A stretch of 41,094 bases of DNA, from assembly GCA_024653325.1 (NCBI GenBank), contig JANLFX010000018.1:1-41094 (forward strand). Reading direction: 5' to 3'. This document shows, one piece after another, positions 1 to 8,917 of this stretch. The translations under genes and the position numbers were made by a program. The notes beneath the pieces are model-generated. The model searched no databases. It was not told the origin of the DNA and saw nothing but the letters and a program-made list of their open reading frames with translations. How positions within the stretch are numbered: the first letter of the stretch is position 1; each line of letters begins with the position of its first letter. Origin of the DNA: Anaerolineae bacterium. GTDB lineage: Bacteria; Chloroflexota; Anaerolineae; JACIWR01.

Positions 1-1
1 G

Positions 2-562
2 CAAAACCCTTTGCCACCCACCCGCAAGAAGAACACCCACAGCAAGAACGCCCCGTCGTTTGATGTGCGCACCCAACTGTACCGTCTGACAGGGGTGGAC
101 TTGACGGCCGTTGAGGGCTTGAATGAGGTCACCGCTCAGATCATTATCTCCGAGATTGGCACGGATATGAGCAAGTGGCCTACCGAGAAGCATTTCTGCT
201 CGTGGCTCCACTTGGCGCCCCACAATGACATCACCGGCGGCAAGGTGATACGCAGCCGCACGCTCAAAGGCAAGAATCGCGCAGCCCAAGCCTTTCGCTT
301 GGCGGCGCAAGCGGTCGGGCGCACGGATACAGGCCTTGGCGCATTCTATCGGCGCAAGCGCGCCAAGTTTGGGCCTGAGGCGGCGATTGTGGCCACAGCG
401 CACAAACTGGCCCGCATCACCTATCATTTGTTAAAGTATCGCGAACCCTATCAGGGAATGGGGCGGGAAGAATATGAACGGCAGGTGCGCGAGCGTGAGG
501 TCACCCGGTTGACGCGCAAAGCCGCCAAACTCGGCTTCACACTCATGCCACAAGCCGCTTGA
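2..562 (+). pseudogene. IS110-family transposase, C-terminal part (cut by window edge)
   Basis: The open frame runs in from the left edge; the first possible start (TTG at 11) is not convincing, so the N-terminal DEDD catalytic half lies outside the window. The visible part resembles the C-terminal IS116/IS110/IS902 domain: a helix-hairpin-helix-like stretch (LTAVEGLNEVTAQIIISEIG), then SWLHLAP and a basic segment around KGKNRAAQAFRLAAQAV, the region that carries the conserved serine in this family. The frame closes normally with TGA at 560-562, so the gene may be intact upstream. IS110 elements lack long terminal inverted repeats and none is seen after the stop. Typed as partial only because of truncation by the window. 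Confidence 0.8.
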
Positions 563-594
563 CCACTTACATGTCAAGTTTCTGAGTAGGGCAC

Positions 595-658
595 GAAGCA
601 ATCTACCTGTTGACTGCTGGGGGATTGCTTCGCCGCCTTTCGGCAGCTCGCAATGACA
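595..658. repeat. Dispersed inverted-repeat sequence downstream of the transposase
   Basis: GAAGCAATC at 595-603 is answered by its reverse complement GATTGCTTC at 623-631, followed by a GC-rich segment and TCGCAATGACA. Sequences of this style (GATTGCTTCGCCGC...CGCAATGACA) are common intergenic repeats in environmental bacterial genomes. It sits between the transposase stop and the end of the dehydrogenase gene and codes for nothing convincing. Confidence 0.45.
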
Positions 659-706
659 GGTAAAGTGGCTCAATGTGGCTCCCTGCTGAAATGTGACATT
701 GTCGAG

Positions 707-1696
707 CTACTTAGGGTGCAGAAGAACCTCGGGGTTAACCGGGTATGGTGGCATCTCACCCTTCAGCCCGGCGATAAGATTTTCGGCGGCCATGGTAGCC
801 ATTTTGGTCCGGGTGATAACGCTGGCGCTGGCGATGTGCGGGCAGATGATAATATTGGGCAGGGTGAGCAGCTTGTGATCGGCGGGAAGCGGTTCCGGCT
901 CGGTCACGTCCAGGGCAGCGTAAGCAATCTCGCCGTTTTTCAATGCTTCGTAAAGTGCGTCAGAGTCCACGATCGGACCACGAGCAGTGTTGATCAGAAT
1001 AGCCGAGGGCTTCATTTTCCTGAATTGTTCGGCACCGAGCATGTGATAGGTCTCCGGGGTCAATGGCACGTGCACGCTGACAAAGTCCGATTCGGCCAGC
1101 AGAGTATCCAGGTCAACGCACTCCGCTCCTACTTCCTCGCCCTTCTCTTTTCGGCAGTAAGGATCATAATAAAGAACGCGCATCTCAAAGCCTTGGGCTC
1201 GCCGGGCCATACCACTGCCAATGCGTCCCATGCCAATGATCCCCAGCGTGGCGTGATGGATGTCCTGCCCCAGGAGCAGGGTGGGACCCCAGGTGAGCCA
1301 TTTTCCGGCACGGATGTAATCCATCCCTTCCACTACCCGGCGGGCAGCAGCCATGAGCAAGGTGAAAGCGAAATCGGCGGTAGTATCCGTCAACACGCCA
1401 GGGGTGTTGGTTACCAGGATTCCTCTGACGGTAGCCGCGGCGACGTCCACGTTGTCATATCCGACGGCGTAATTAGAGATCACCCTGAGTTGCGGCCCAG
1501 CGGCGTCCATGAGAGCGGCATCTATGGTATCGGTGAGCAAAGCGAGAAGGCCGTCTATTCCCTGTACTTTCTGCAACAGCACTTCGCGGGGCGGAGGTGT
1601 CTCTTCTTCCCAGACATCAGTCTCACAAAATGTGCGCACCATGTCCAGTCCTGCCTGAGGGATCATGCGTGTGACATAAACTTTAGGTTTAACCAT
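707..1696 (-). CDS. D-isomer-specific 2-hydroxyacid dehydrogenase (glyoxylate/hydroxypyruvate reductase-like)
   Basis: A 329-residue cytosolic NAD(P)-dependent oxidoreductase of the GyaR/GhrB type, which interconverts 2-oxoacids such as glyoxylate or hydroxypyruvate and D-2-hydroxyacids. It has the nucleotide-binding GxGxxG motif in GIIGMGRIGSGMARR, the substrate/cofactor Arg in NTARGPIVD, the Glu in DVTEPEPLP and the catalytic His in ICPHIASAS, in the usual order and spacing. Start chosen at ATG 1696 because AGGAGG lies 8 nt upstream; an in-frame ATG further upstream has no ribosome site. The first 8 nt overlap the end of the alpha/beta hydrolase gene, so the two are translationally coupled. 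Substrate not determinable from sequence. Confidence 0.9.
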   Translation of the reverse strand: MVKPKVYVTRMIPQAGLDMVRTFCETDVWEEETPPPREVLLQKVQGIDGLLALLTDTIDAALMDAAGPQLRVISNYAVGYDNVDVAAATVRGILVTNTPGVLTDTTADFAFTLLMAAARRVVEGMDYIRAGKWLTWGPTLLLGQDIHHATLGIIGMGRIGSGMARRAQGFEMRVLYYDPYCRKEKGEEVGAECVDLDTLLAESDFVSVHVPLTPETYHMLGAEQFRKMKPSAILINTARGPIVDSDALYEALKNGEIAYAALDVTEPEPLPADHKLLTLPNIIICPHIASASVITRTKMATMAAENLIAGLKGEMPPYPVNPEVLLHPK

Positions 1697-2573
1697 AGTT
1701 CCGTCCTCCTTCAGATTTTTCATCCTGATTCAGCGCACCTAGAAAATCGCCAATGACCGCAGCAGTCTCCACCGGGCGCTCCATCGGCACCAGGTGACCG
1801 GCACCGGGCACGACGACAAAACGGGCTGCGGGCAACAGGCGCGCCATCCGCGCCTGGCTCTCAGCCCGAAAGGTGTGCGAACGCTCACCCCGGATGACCA
1901 GCGCCGGAGCACTTAAGTAAGGCACGGCCTGCCAGACGTCGGTGGGTATGGTAGCGAAAATGTGGGCCTCCCATTCCGGCGGATAGACCAGTTCCACCTG
2001 ACCGTCCTCCCTTTCCCGCGTGGCTGCTTCCACGTAGGCCCACAGGCTGACGTCGGGCCAGGCAGCGAAAAGTGGCTTCGTCCTGTAGCTTTGATAACAA
2101 GCCTGACGGCTGGGCCAGATGCGTCGGCGGTGTAGGGTTCCCCGGATCAGCGGCTGCTGATGGTGAAGCCTTAAGAAACGCAGCAGTCGCCATACCCATA
2201 ACCGGGCCGGAGGCAGGATGACTGGATCAATGAGCACCATAGCACAGAAAAGGTCGGGACGGCTAACAGCAGCCCACAGGGTCAGCACCCCACCCAGGGA
2301 GTGGCCGATGCCGATGATGTGGTGCAATCCCAGGCTGTCCAACCCCTGAATCAGGTCGTCGGCCAGAGGGTGCCAGTCCGGGACGTTTACGGGTTGGCTG
2401 CCGGGCCACAGGGGGCGGGATGGCAGGCTGATGACGTGATAGTGGTGAATAAGGGTGTCCACCAACGGACGATAAGTTCCCGGAGGAAAGCCGTTGGCAT
2501 GGGCCAGGTGGATAACCGGGCCGTTCCCGCCGAAATCATGCACCAGCACGTGAGATGTCGGTTGTTGGACCAT
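1689..2573 (-). CDS. Alpha/beta hydrolase
   Basis: A 294-residue alpha/beta-hydrolase fold protein. The oxyanion-hole strand is HANGFPPGTYRPL near residue 25, the nucleophile elbow is GIGHSLGGV (Ser in GHSLG), and the catalytic His is in VPGAGHLVPMERP near the C-terminus. A helical cap with many Arg/Trp residues lies between them. No signal peptide, so cytosolic. No good Shine-Dalgarno precedes ATG 2573, but the gene follows the CHAT gene by 65 nt and overlaps the dehydrogenase gene. Family members include esterases and dehalogenases; the substrate cannot be told. Confidence 0.88.
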   Translation of the reverse strand: MVQQPTSHVLVHDFGGNGPVIHLAHANGFPPGTYRPLVDTLIHHYHVISLPSRPLWPGSQPVNVPDWHPLADDLIQGLDSLGLHHIIGIGHSLGGVLTLWAAVSRPDLFCAMVLIDPVILPPARLWVWRLLRFLRLHHQQPLIRGTLHRRRIWPSRQACYQSYRTKPLFAAWPDVSLWAYVEAATREREDGQVELVYPPEWEAHIFATIPTDVWQAVPYLSAPALVIRGERSHTFRAESQARMARLLPAARFVVVPGAGHLVPMERPVETAAVIGDFLGALNQDEKSEGGRNYG

Positions 2574-2638
2574 GTTTGTTCGTCGTTGGCATCAAATCTG
2601 AGGTTAAGACCTGGGAGGGCCGCCCATCGGTGGTCAAA

Positions 2639-4198
2639 TCAGGCACCGCTTAAAGTAAAAGCGGCCCAGTAGTACGGGTGAGCGAAGGGGTGTGCGTCCG
2701 GTCTCATGGCGACAAATCGCCGCCAGGCCGTCGAGGCCTGTTCGTAGGTCATGGTACGCTCATCATTCGGTCTGCGGCGTTCGGCCTCGAAGCGAGCGGC
2801 CAGTTCTCCGGCCTGCACCTGCCGCAGCCAGAGCTGGGCAGCCCGCAAGGCAGCGGAAGGACGTTGTTGTTCAGCCAGGAGGTTGTGGTAAAAGCGCTCC
2901 ATCAACAAGGCGGTAGATAGATCGTTAACCGCCCATAATGAAGCCATCACCGCAGTCGCTCCGGCCATCAAAAAGCCGGCCGGCAAGCCGATGACCTCGT
3001 CGGCCAGCGCGCGAAACTCGCTGACCCCTGTCTCGCAGGCGCTGAGCACGACCAGCCGCGCGTCGGATAAGCGCAACTGGCCCAAAACATCCCGCAGGGT
3101 CAGGTCGCCATCGGCCAGGCTTAACTGCGATTCCAGGGGATCCACCAGGTCGAAGAGGCCATGACAGGCCAGGTGGAGATAACCTGCTTCCCCGGCCCTG
3201 GCCAGCACGTTCTCCTGGGTAGCTTCTTCGCGCCAGAGGGTTGTGGATTTCCCTGGAGGAAATTGTGTCCGGATACTTTGTACTTCGTACCCGGCGAAGG
3301 GCAGATCGCCAGTGGGGTTGGCCGCAGCCACCAGAAGCCCTTCACAGACTTTGGTTTCCCGCTCCCGGCAGTGACGCCAGACCAGGGCCGCCGGCGCATA
3401 GCTGATCTCGTAATCATCGAGGAGGGTATGCTCCCCTGAGTCTCCAGGGCTCGCGGCGTGCAGCGGCAACAAATGCAGCCCCAGGGAGGGAACGAGGATC
3501 AGACGCTGAACACCAAGCGCATCCAGCCGCTCCACGACTGGGCGAAGCAGTTTCTCGTAGAGCACACGACCCGTCTCCGCCAGGGTCACCAACCAACGGG
3601 CGCACGTCTCGTCGGTCTGCTCATTCTGGAACCGATAGTAGTCCACCAACCAGCCGCCCACCGCCCGTCCCAGGGGTTCGGCAATGCGCAGATAGTCCTC
3701 GCTGACTACCGCCCGTAAACCAACCTCCCGTTCCCTGGTGATGAGCATCCACTCAAGATCATCCCGCGTAAACCCCGGCATGGTCACCACTTCCAGGTGA
3801 GGAGTTCCCACTGGCCCGGTCAAGGCCGGCAGGGGAGACCAATCGCCGGCATCCTGGGGCGGTTCGCCGGATTCCACACCCTGCCGATGCATGATGAAGG
3901 CCACACTGCCCCGGTGAGTGACGTTAAATGACACCAATGCCGTCCCCTCTTCAGGCAGAAATTGACTCAGGCCCTCGGCCGCCAGTTCAGACTGAATCAC
4001 TTCGGGAGACGCGTCCATCTGGACCAACCACTCGCGCCATGCGCGGGCTTTCTGCCGCTCGGTGTAAGCCCAGGCCTCTGTGTAGCGTTTCCGGCGCAAA
4101 GCACATAGCATCATATCCTGATACAGCGCTCCCCAGTCGGCTGCCTGTAGCAACTGAAAATCAAAACCGGGCAAGCCACGCCGCCAGCGCTCGGCCAA
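2639..4198 (-). pseudogene. TPR-CHAT caspase-like protein, 5'-truncated
   Basis: CHAT domains are caspase-like Cys-His proteases usually placed behind TPR repeats. The His is in LHLACHGLFD (about residue 346 counting from the TTG at 4198) and the Cys in VLSACETGVSEF (about 388); the domain fills the C-terminal half. The in-frame sequence upstream of the TTG still reads like a TPR helix pair (SLIYGLGLVCAYHDHDDEQ...AEAVELAERW) to an in-frame stop near 4300, where a palindromic tandem repeat begins. No ATG and no ribosome site are available, so the gene has probably lost its start and its first TPRs. The catalytic domain looks intact; residual translation from TTG 4198 is possible. The coordinates follow that TTG. 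Confidence 0.75.
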
Positions 4199-4312
4199 TT
4201 CGACGGCCTCAGCGAAGCAAGCCGCTGCCTGCTCATCGTCATGGTCGTGGTAGGCGCAAACCAGCCCCAGCCCGTAGATGAGACTGCCAGTCGGTCATTA
4301 GCACGTCCCAAA

Positions 4313-4478
4313 AGTGGTTGTAGTGGCGACTTCAGTCGCAAGAGTGGTTGTAGTGGCGACTTCAGTCGCAAGAGTGGTTGTAGTGGCGACTTCAGTCGCA
4401 AAAGTGGTTGTAGTGGCGACTTCAGTCGCAAGAACGACTGAAGCATGTACTGAGCATAGCGGAGTGTCGTTACTACAA
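4313..4478. repeat. Four 30-bp tandem palindromic repeats with inverted end
   Basis: Units at 4313-4342, 4343-4372, 4373-4402 and 4403-4432 are nearly identical; each contains the palindrome GCGACTTCAGTCGC. After the last unit, AACGACTGAAG and GTCGTTACTACAA (4466-4478) read as the reverse complement of the unit start. The same core occurs inside the small TIR element at 29437-29518. There are no variable spacers, so this is not CRISPR. The whole 4199-4513 interval holds only this array, the remnant TPR coding sequence of the CHAT gene on its left, and on its right a GGGTGAGGTAAA ribosome-site-like stretch that may once have served the CHAT gene. Confidence 0.9.
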
Positions 4479-4513
4479 ATTTTACCTCACCCTGCGGCTG
4501 GCGGAGAGGATCT

Positions 4514-4990
4514 TCAGGAACGGCGCATTGCGTTACGACAGGTCTGAGCCGCCAGACGGAACTCCTGATCATTGGGGTCTATTTGTAGAGCTCGTTCAAA
4601 GCAAGCCAGCGCCGCCTGAAGCTGGCCCATCTCGGCCAGAACGGTGCCTTTGTTGAACCAGGTGTTGGCATCGCCGGGTCGCAACTGAATGGCCTGGTCG
4701 AAGGCGGCCACGGCCTCCTGGCGACGGCCCAGATCGGCCAAGACATTGCCCATGTTGATCCAGGGTTCAGGGTCCTCCGGGTCGCAGGCAGCCGACTCCT
4801 GAAAACAGGCCAGCGACTCTTGTTTCCTGTCCATCTCGTACAGGGCCAGTCCCTTGTTGAACCAGACCGCGGAATGGGCAGGGTTAATCTGCAGCGCCTG
4901 GTCGAAGTAGTCCAGAGCCTCCTGTTGACGGCCCATGGTGGCCAGCAAAGTGCCCATGCCCAGCAGTCTGTCCACTTGAGTGGTAGTCAT
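4514..4990 (-). CDS. TPR-repeat protein
   Basis: A 158-residue cytosolic protein made almost wholly of tetratricopeptide repeats: four 34-residue units, each with the W-N-K/M-G ... A ... F ... A ... P signature, for example VWFNKGLALYEMDRKQESLACF and TWFNKGTVLAEMGQLQAALACF. TPRs form a superhelical protein-binding scaffold. Start chosen at ATG 4990, with GGGGAGA just upstream; the open frame extends further but has no ribosome site. It lies between the membrane coiled-coil gene and the truncated CHAT gene. TPRs are the usual partner or N-terminal part of CHAT proteins, so it may be an adaptor in the same module. Confidence 0.88.
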   Translation of the reverse strand: MTTTQVDRLLGMGTLLATMGRQQEALDYFDQALQINPAHSAVWFNKGLALYEMDRKQESLACFQESAACDPEDPEPWINMGNVLADLGRRQEAVAAFDQAIQLRPGDANTWFNKGTVLAEMGQLQAALACFERALQIDPNDQEFRLAAQTCRNAMRRS

Positions 4991-5005
4991 TTTTCTCCCC
5001 CTGTT

Positions 5006-5021
5006 GCAGGCTGAAGCCTGC
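5006..5021. repeat. Palindromic repeat GCAGGCTGAAGCCTGC
   Basis: A hairpin (GCAGGCT, loop GA, AGCCTGC) followed by GTTACGGC in the 49-bp gap between two genes. It has the same plan as the CGACTTCAGTCG repeats at 4313 and 29456 (short palindrome flanked by a GTTAC/ATTAC-GG tail) but a different stem sequence. Probably a dispersed REP-like element; it lacks a U-run and is not a typical terminator. Confidence 0.5.
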
Positions 5022-5039
5022 GTTACGGCACGATGTAGT

Positions 5040-6689
5040 CTAATCTGCGCCCCCGCCGCGCAGATTGGCCAGGCTGCGGCCAGCCACGTCGGCGCTGAGA
5101 CCCCAGAGCAGCAGGCCCAGGTAATCGGCGAAAGGGTTGGCCCCGAAAGCGGCCCCGTTCTCCACATAGAGGGAGCTTATGCCCACAGCCAACAGCCCGA
5201 TCATCAAAGCCATGTACAGCAAAGGCCGCACCAGCCATAAGGTCGCTTCGGCACGAATCTGGTCGGACAGGCCAGAGAGGATGACCAGCCAGTCCTTGAG
5301 CCGTTCCAGCCAGCGGGGCTCAGCCGGGACAAGGGGGCCACGCGCGGCGCGGTCAGCAGCGCCCTCCGCTACCTCGGCTCGTTCGGCAGCGCGGGCCACG
5401 TCGGCATCGGGGCGACCGTCGACTCCCATCATGGTGGTCTTCAGGCTGACCAGAACCCGCTTGATTTCCTCCAGCAGGGCGGTGGCCTCAGCGTCCTGTT
5501 TCAACTCCAGGTGCCGCCGGGCCTGAGCGATTTTCTCCAACGCCTCTTTGACTTTGGGATGCTGTTCCTTGTCCTTCAGCGCCGTTTCTATGGCCCGCAG
5601 CTCATTCAGCACCTGCGAGCGGGCTTCGATGGCTTCCAATGTGGCGGTCACCGTCTCCAGTTTCTGCCGATAGACCAGCTTGCGCACGGCCTCGACCATC
5701 GGAGCCAGAATCTTCTGATCATCAGGGTGAGCTGTTCTGACCAAGGCCTGAAGGCGGTTGACAGCCTGCAATGCTTCGGCCTGGGGACGGCCCCGTTCTT
5801 GCATGTACTTAAACAGGCGGCCCAGCACCACTCCTGCCAGCAGAGCCAGAAATGGCCCCAGAGGACCACTCCGCACGCTCAGGTCCACCGGCAGGGCTAC
5901 CCGCTCCTGCTTCCCATCCAGCGTCAGGTAGACAGCTCCGGTGTAGTGATCAGGGGGCATGGCGGAGCGATAGAGGGTAAGAGGCAGAGTGCCAACCTGT
6001 CCGGCGGGCAGGGTCTGCTGATCGGCGGGTAACACCAGTTCCGCATCGGTCAACTGGTAGCCGGTCTGTTCCCCTATGACCACGGCCTTGGCATTCACCA
6101 CAGTCACGGCAGCCTGGACGGGGTTATCGAATTGCAATTGCCAGCTATCCAGGAAAGCGCTATCCGGGAGCAGGAGGCGGGCCAGGGCGCAATCGAGTCC
6201 CGGCCCACAGCGCACCAGACGGAGCTGTAGCCGGTCGGTGCCGGGCAACGGAGTCAATGTCGGTCGTGCCTTGGCTACTACTGTGAGAGGAATGACCAAC
6301 GCCTCTGCCTGCGCCTGTCCGGGGAGCAGAATCTCAATCTGTCCACGGTAGGTTCCCGGCAGCGGTGGGCCACTCACCGTCACCTGGAAGTTCTTGGGCA
6401 CGTCGGCGGAAAGGGTCGGATCGCCGACCAGGCTTATCTGCTGACGGCCAATGACCTCATCGCCTTCCTCACGGGCCAGGTCCGTGGTCAGGAAGGTGAA
6501 CGCGGCCACGTCGCCGCCGCGGGCGGTAAGCCGCAGGTTGCCGACAAAGGCGTTTTCCTCGCCCAGCCAGCCGGTGATCACCAGCGGCGTGTCGCCGGGG
6601 TCAACCTCGATGTGCAGACCCGCCTGGGCCAGGACAGGGATAGAAGCCAGGGTGAGAGCCAGCAGAATGATGGGTATCCAGCGTTTCAT
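5040..6689 (-). CDS. Secreted/membrane protein with C-terminal membrane anchor and coiled coil; function unknown
   Basis: A 549-residue protein with a signal peptide (MKRWIPIILLALTLASIPVLAQA). Residues 25-270 are beta-rich and look like two immunoglobulin-like domains. A first membrane segment follows (PLGPFLALLAGVVLGRLF), then about 170 residues of charged helical coiled coil with many Glu/Lys/Ala, then membrane segments near the C-terminus (PLLYMALMIGLLAVGISSLYV and a weaker one). The likely topology puts the beta domains outside and the coiled coil inside. The start overlaps the end of the preceding CHAT gene by 4 nt, so the two are translationally coupled and probably act together. I do not recognise a named family. 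Confidence 0.85.
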   Translation of the reverse strand: MKRWIPIILLALTLASIPVLAQAGLHIEVDPGDTPLVITGWLGEENAFVGNLRLTARGGDVAAFTFLTTDLAREEGDEVIGRQQISLVGDPTLSADVPKNFQVTVSGPPLPGTYRGQIEILLPGQAQAEALVIPLTVVAKARPTLTPLPGTDRLQLRLVRCGPGLDCALARLLLPDSAFLDSWQLQFDNPVQAAVTVVNAKAVVIGEQTGYQLTDAELVLPADQQTLPAGQVGTLPLTLYRSAMPPDHYTGAVYLTLDGKQERVALPVDLSVRSGPLGPFLALLAGVVLGRLFKYMQERGRPQAEALQAVNRLQALVRTAHPDDQKILAPMVEAVRKLVYRQKLETVTATLEAIEARSQVLNELRAIETALKDKEQHPKVKEALEKIAQARRHLELKQDAEATALLEEIKRVLVSLKTTMMGVDGRPDADVARAAERAEVAEGAADRAARGPLVPAEPRWLERLKDWLVILSGLSDQIRAEATLWLVRPLLYMALMIGLLAVGISSLYVENGAAFGANPFADYLGLLLWGLSADVAGRSLANLRGGGAD

Positions 6690-8878
6690 CGAAATACCTC
6701 CGTGGTCATTGAGGCCACAGGCCGGGCCAGGGTGATCTCGTGGGCAGCGTAGAGGGTATAGGCCAGACCCAGCGGGTTCTTCTTGTATCGCAGGAACTCC
6801 AGGCGCACGGTCAGCATGGCCTGCCCCAGAGGTTCGCCCCGGAACAGGCGAGGAAACAGGGCAGCGGCATAGGCCTCAGCGAATAATTCGGGCACGGGAC
6901 ACTCGGTACCAACCACACCGCTGGCCCCGGCGGCGCGGAAGTCATCAATCAGGCTGACGTAGCTTTCGGGACCGTAGTCACCGGTAGCGCAGCCGTTGAG
7001 GAATACCAGGGGGTTGTGCGGCCAGTGCAAATGGGAGGCTTCCAGAAAGTTGCTGTCAATCCGGCCATCACTCAGCTCCAGATAGGGTTGGCCCAGCACT
7101 TCGTCTGTCCCGCCGTGGCTGTAGAAGTAGACCACGTCCAGGTCGGGGCTGTGCTCGGCCCACACCGCCTCCAATTGGGAGATCTCCTCGGCCACCAGAG
7201 CCCGCACTTCTCCGGCGGCCTCGATCTTGGGCACATGGTCGCGCCACAGGAGAAAGTCGCGCCAGACGTTCAGGTTGAGATGCAATGGCCATCCATTGGC
7301 AATCTCCCGCACCAGTGCCGGGGGGTGGGGCAGTTCGCCACTCACCCAACAAGGGAGCTGTTCAATGGCATAACGATAGCCCCAAAAGGCGTAGGGGCAG
7401 ACGATGTAGGCGTCTCCGGTGTAGGGGCAATCGGCACAGTCGGGGCCCTGAGCGGCGAAACGCTCACAAACTCTGGTACGACCGGTCACCAGTTTCAGTT
7501 CCCGCTCGTACAACAGCGTCCAGGGGATGGTCACCACTCCCAACACCGGATTGACCTGAATGATAGCGCCCGGCTGGAGAGCAGCCCGCAGCCGTTCACC
7601 GCGATCCCCTTCGGAAGGATGGCTGCCGGTCTCGGGCAGGAGCACCCGATACAGGTAACGCCCCGCGTGGGCCAGGCGAGGAAGCCAGACATTCAACAAA
7701 GCGTCATCGCCGATAAGGACGTACTGGTAGCCAGGAACCGTCTCGCTATCCCGCACCTCGCCCGTGATCGCCAGTTGGAGCTGTTTCCGTACCCCGGCGA
7801 TGGCCTGGCCCAGCGCCTCGGGCTGCAGGCGGGTGTCGTAGTAGGCCAGTTCCGCGTCGCCTCGGGTGCGGTCCAGGAAGCGGAAGTCAATGCTGCCGTC
7901 CCGCGAATCGCGCTCCACATCCACTGCCAACACCCGCTCTGGAAACAGCACCAGGCTGTCGGGGTCGAGACGGGCGGTGGTGGTAAAAGTGATGCGTGCC
8001 GTTTGAGCAGGACGCAATGAGGCGGGCACGGCAGCATCCACAGTGGACATGATAAGGGCCTCCACCCGCTTTGACTGGAGCAGGTGGCCCCGATAGAAAA
8101 CCTCCACCTGGATAAAGCCCCGCCCTTCGTCAAGCAAAGGGCGAACGGCGAAGCGCACCCCATCCGAAGGACCGGCGCGGGGCAGAGCGAGGGTTTGCAT
8201 GGGATGTTCAATGTGGAAATCGCGGGATGAGGCAATGATGGTCAGAGGCAGCGTCTGGGCCTCATCCCAGCATTCATCCAGAGCCTGGTCAGGGAAAGGA
8301 ATATCATCCTCACCCAGGCCTTTGCGCTCGGGGCTGATGTCCACGTAAAGGACGTAGGACTGACCATGGACCAGCGGTTCATCGGGAGGCAGGGCCATCT
8401 CGCCGTCCGCTTTGGTAAAAAGGGTGTTCAGGTAGCGGAATCCCGATAGCGCCGCCGCCAGTTCCCGACCGGCACTTATCACGTCGGACCGGGTAGCCAA
8501 CGCTTCTGGCTGGTCCCCTGACCAGGCGGGGGATCTGGTCAGGGGACTGGGCTCAACAAGTTCCGCCAATGTCGGCAGCCAACTGGGGATACCCCCACGG
8601 CGCACGGGTTCAGGCGTCCAGGCAGCCTTGGTCTGGATTCCACAGAGCAAGTCACGGAAGAAGTCAGCGGCCGGAGTATCCAGGCAGACGGTGATGATCT
8701 CGTCCACGGCGGCCAGCACCTGCTCATCGGTGCTGGCCGCGTTCAGGCGCTCCAAGGCCTGTTGCAGTCGGGCGCGGAAAGCGGGCCATTCGCTGCCCAG
8801 TGATTTCTTGAGCCATTCCAGGCAAGTTGAGATGGCCTGCAGGAAAACCTTGTTCTCGACCATCGAGTCTGGGCTCAT
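6686..8878 (-). CDS. CHAT domain protein (caspase-like protease)
   Basis: A 730-residue cytosolic protein. The C-terminal ~200 residues match the CHAT caspase-like fold: catalytic His in VVYFYSHGGTDE (H588) and Cys in VFLNGCATGDYG (C630). The N-terminal ~120 residues are helical and the middle is beta-rich, including CADCPY...VCPY, a Cys cluster that could bind zinc. Start ATG 8878 has AGAGGAG upstream. It lies 39 nt after the vWA-FHA gene and overlaps the next membrane-protein gene by 4 nt. CHAT enzymes such as bacterial gasdermin proteases and Craspase-associated TPR-CHAT cleave partner proteins on a trigger; no gasdermin-like or Csx30-like partner is obvious here. Target unknown. Confidence 0.87.
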   Translation of the reverse strand: MSPDSMVENKVFLQAISTCLEWLKKSLGSEWPAFRARLQQALERLNAASTDEQVLAAVDEIITVCLDTPAADFFRDLLCGIQTKAAWTPEPVRRGGIPSWLPTLAELVEPSPLTRSPAWSGDQPEALATRSDVISAGRELAAALSGFRYLNTLFTKADGEMALPPDEPLVHGQSYVLYVDISPERKGLGEDDIPFPDQALDECWDEAQTLPLTIIASSRDFHIEHPMQTLALPRAGPSDGVRFAVRPLLDEGRGFIQVEVFYRGHLLQSKRVEALIMSTVDAAVPASLRPAQTARITFTTTARLDPDSLVLFPERVLAVDVERDSRDGSIDFRFLDRTRGDAELAYYDTRLQPEALGQAIAGVRKQLQLAITGEVRDSETVPGYQYVLIGDDALLNVWLPRLAHAGRYLYRVLLPETGSHPSEGDRGERLRAALQPGAIIQVNPVLGVVTIPWTLLYERELKLVTGRTRVCERFAAQGPDCADCPYTGDAYIVCPYAFWGYRYAIEQLPCWVSGELPHPPALVREIANGWPLHLNLNVWRDFLLWRDHVPKIEAAGEVRALVAEEISQLEAVWAEHSPDLDVVYFYSHGGTDEVLGQPYLELSDGRIDSNFLEASHLHWPHNPLVFLNGCATGDYGPESYVSLIDDFRAAGASGVVGTECPVPELFAEAYAAALFPRLFRGEPLGQAMLTVRLEFLRYKKNPLGLAYTLYAAHEITLARPVASMTTEVFR

Positions 8879-8917
8879 GGCTGTGCTCCTCTGTGGAACC
8901 CTCGTAAGGGTTCCGAA

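Noticed and set aside
653-1756. 367-aa open frame on the plus strand
   Set aside because: Antisense shadow of the 2-hydroxyacid dehydrogenase gene, whose motifs and ribosome site are clear.
4313-4432. Possible CRISPR array (regular 30-bp units)
   Set aside because: The units abut directly with no unique spacers, and each is an internal palindrome; it is a tandem repeat.
5006-5021. Intrinsic terminator between the TPR and membrane-protein genes
   Set aside because: The hairpin has no U-run on either strand and matches the plan of dispersed palindromes.
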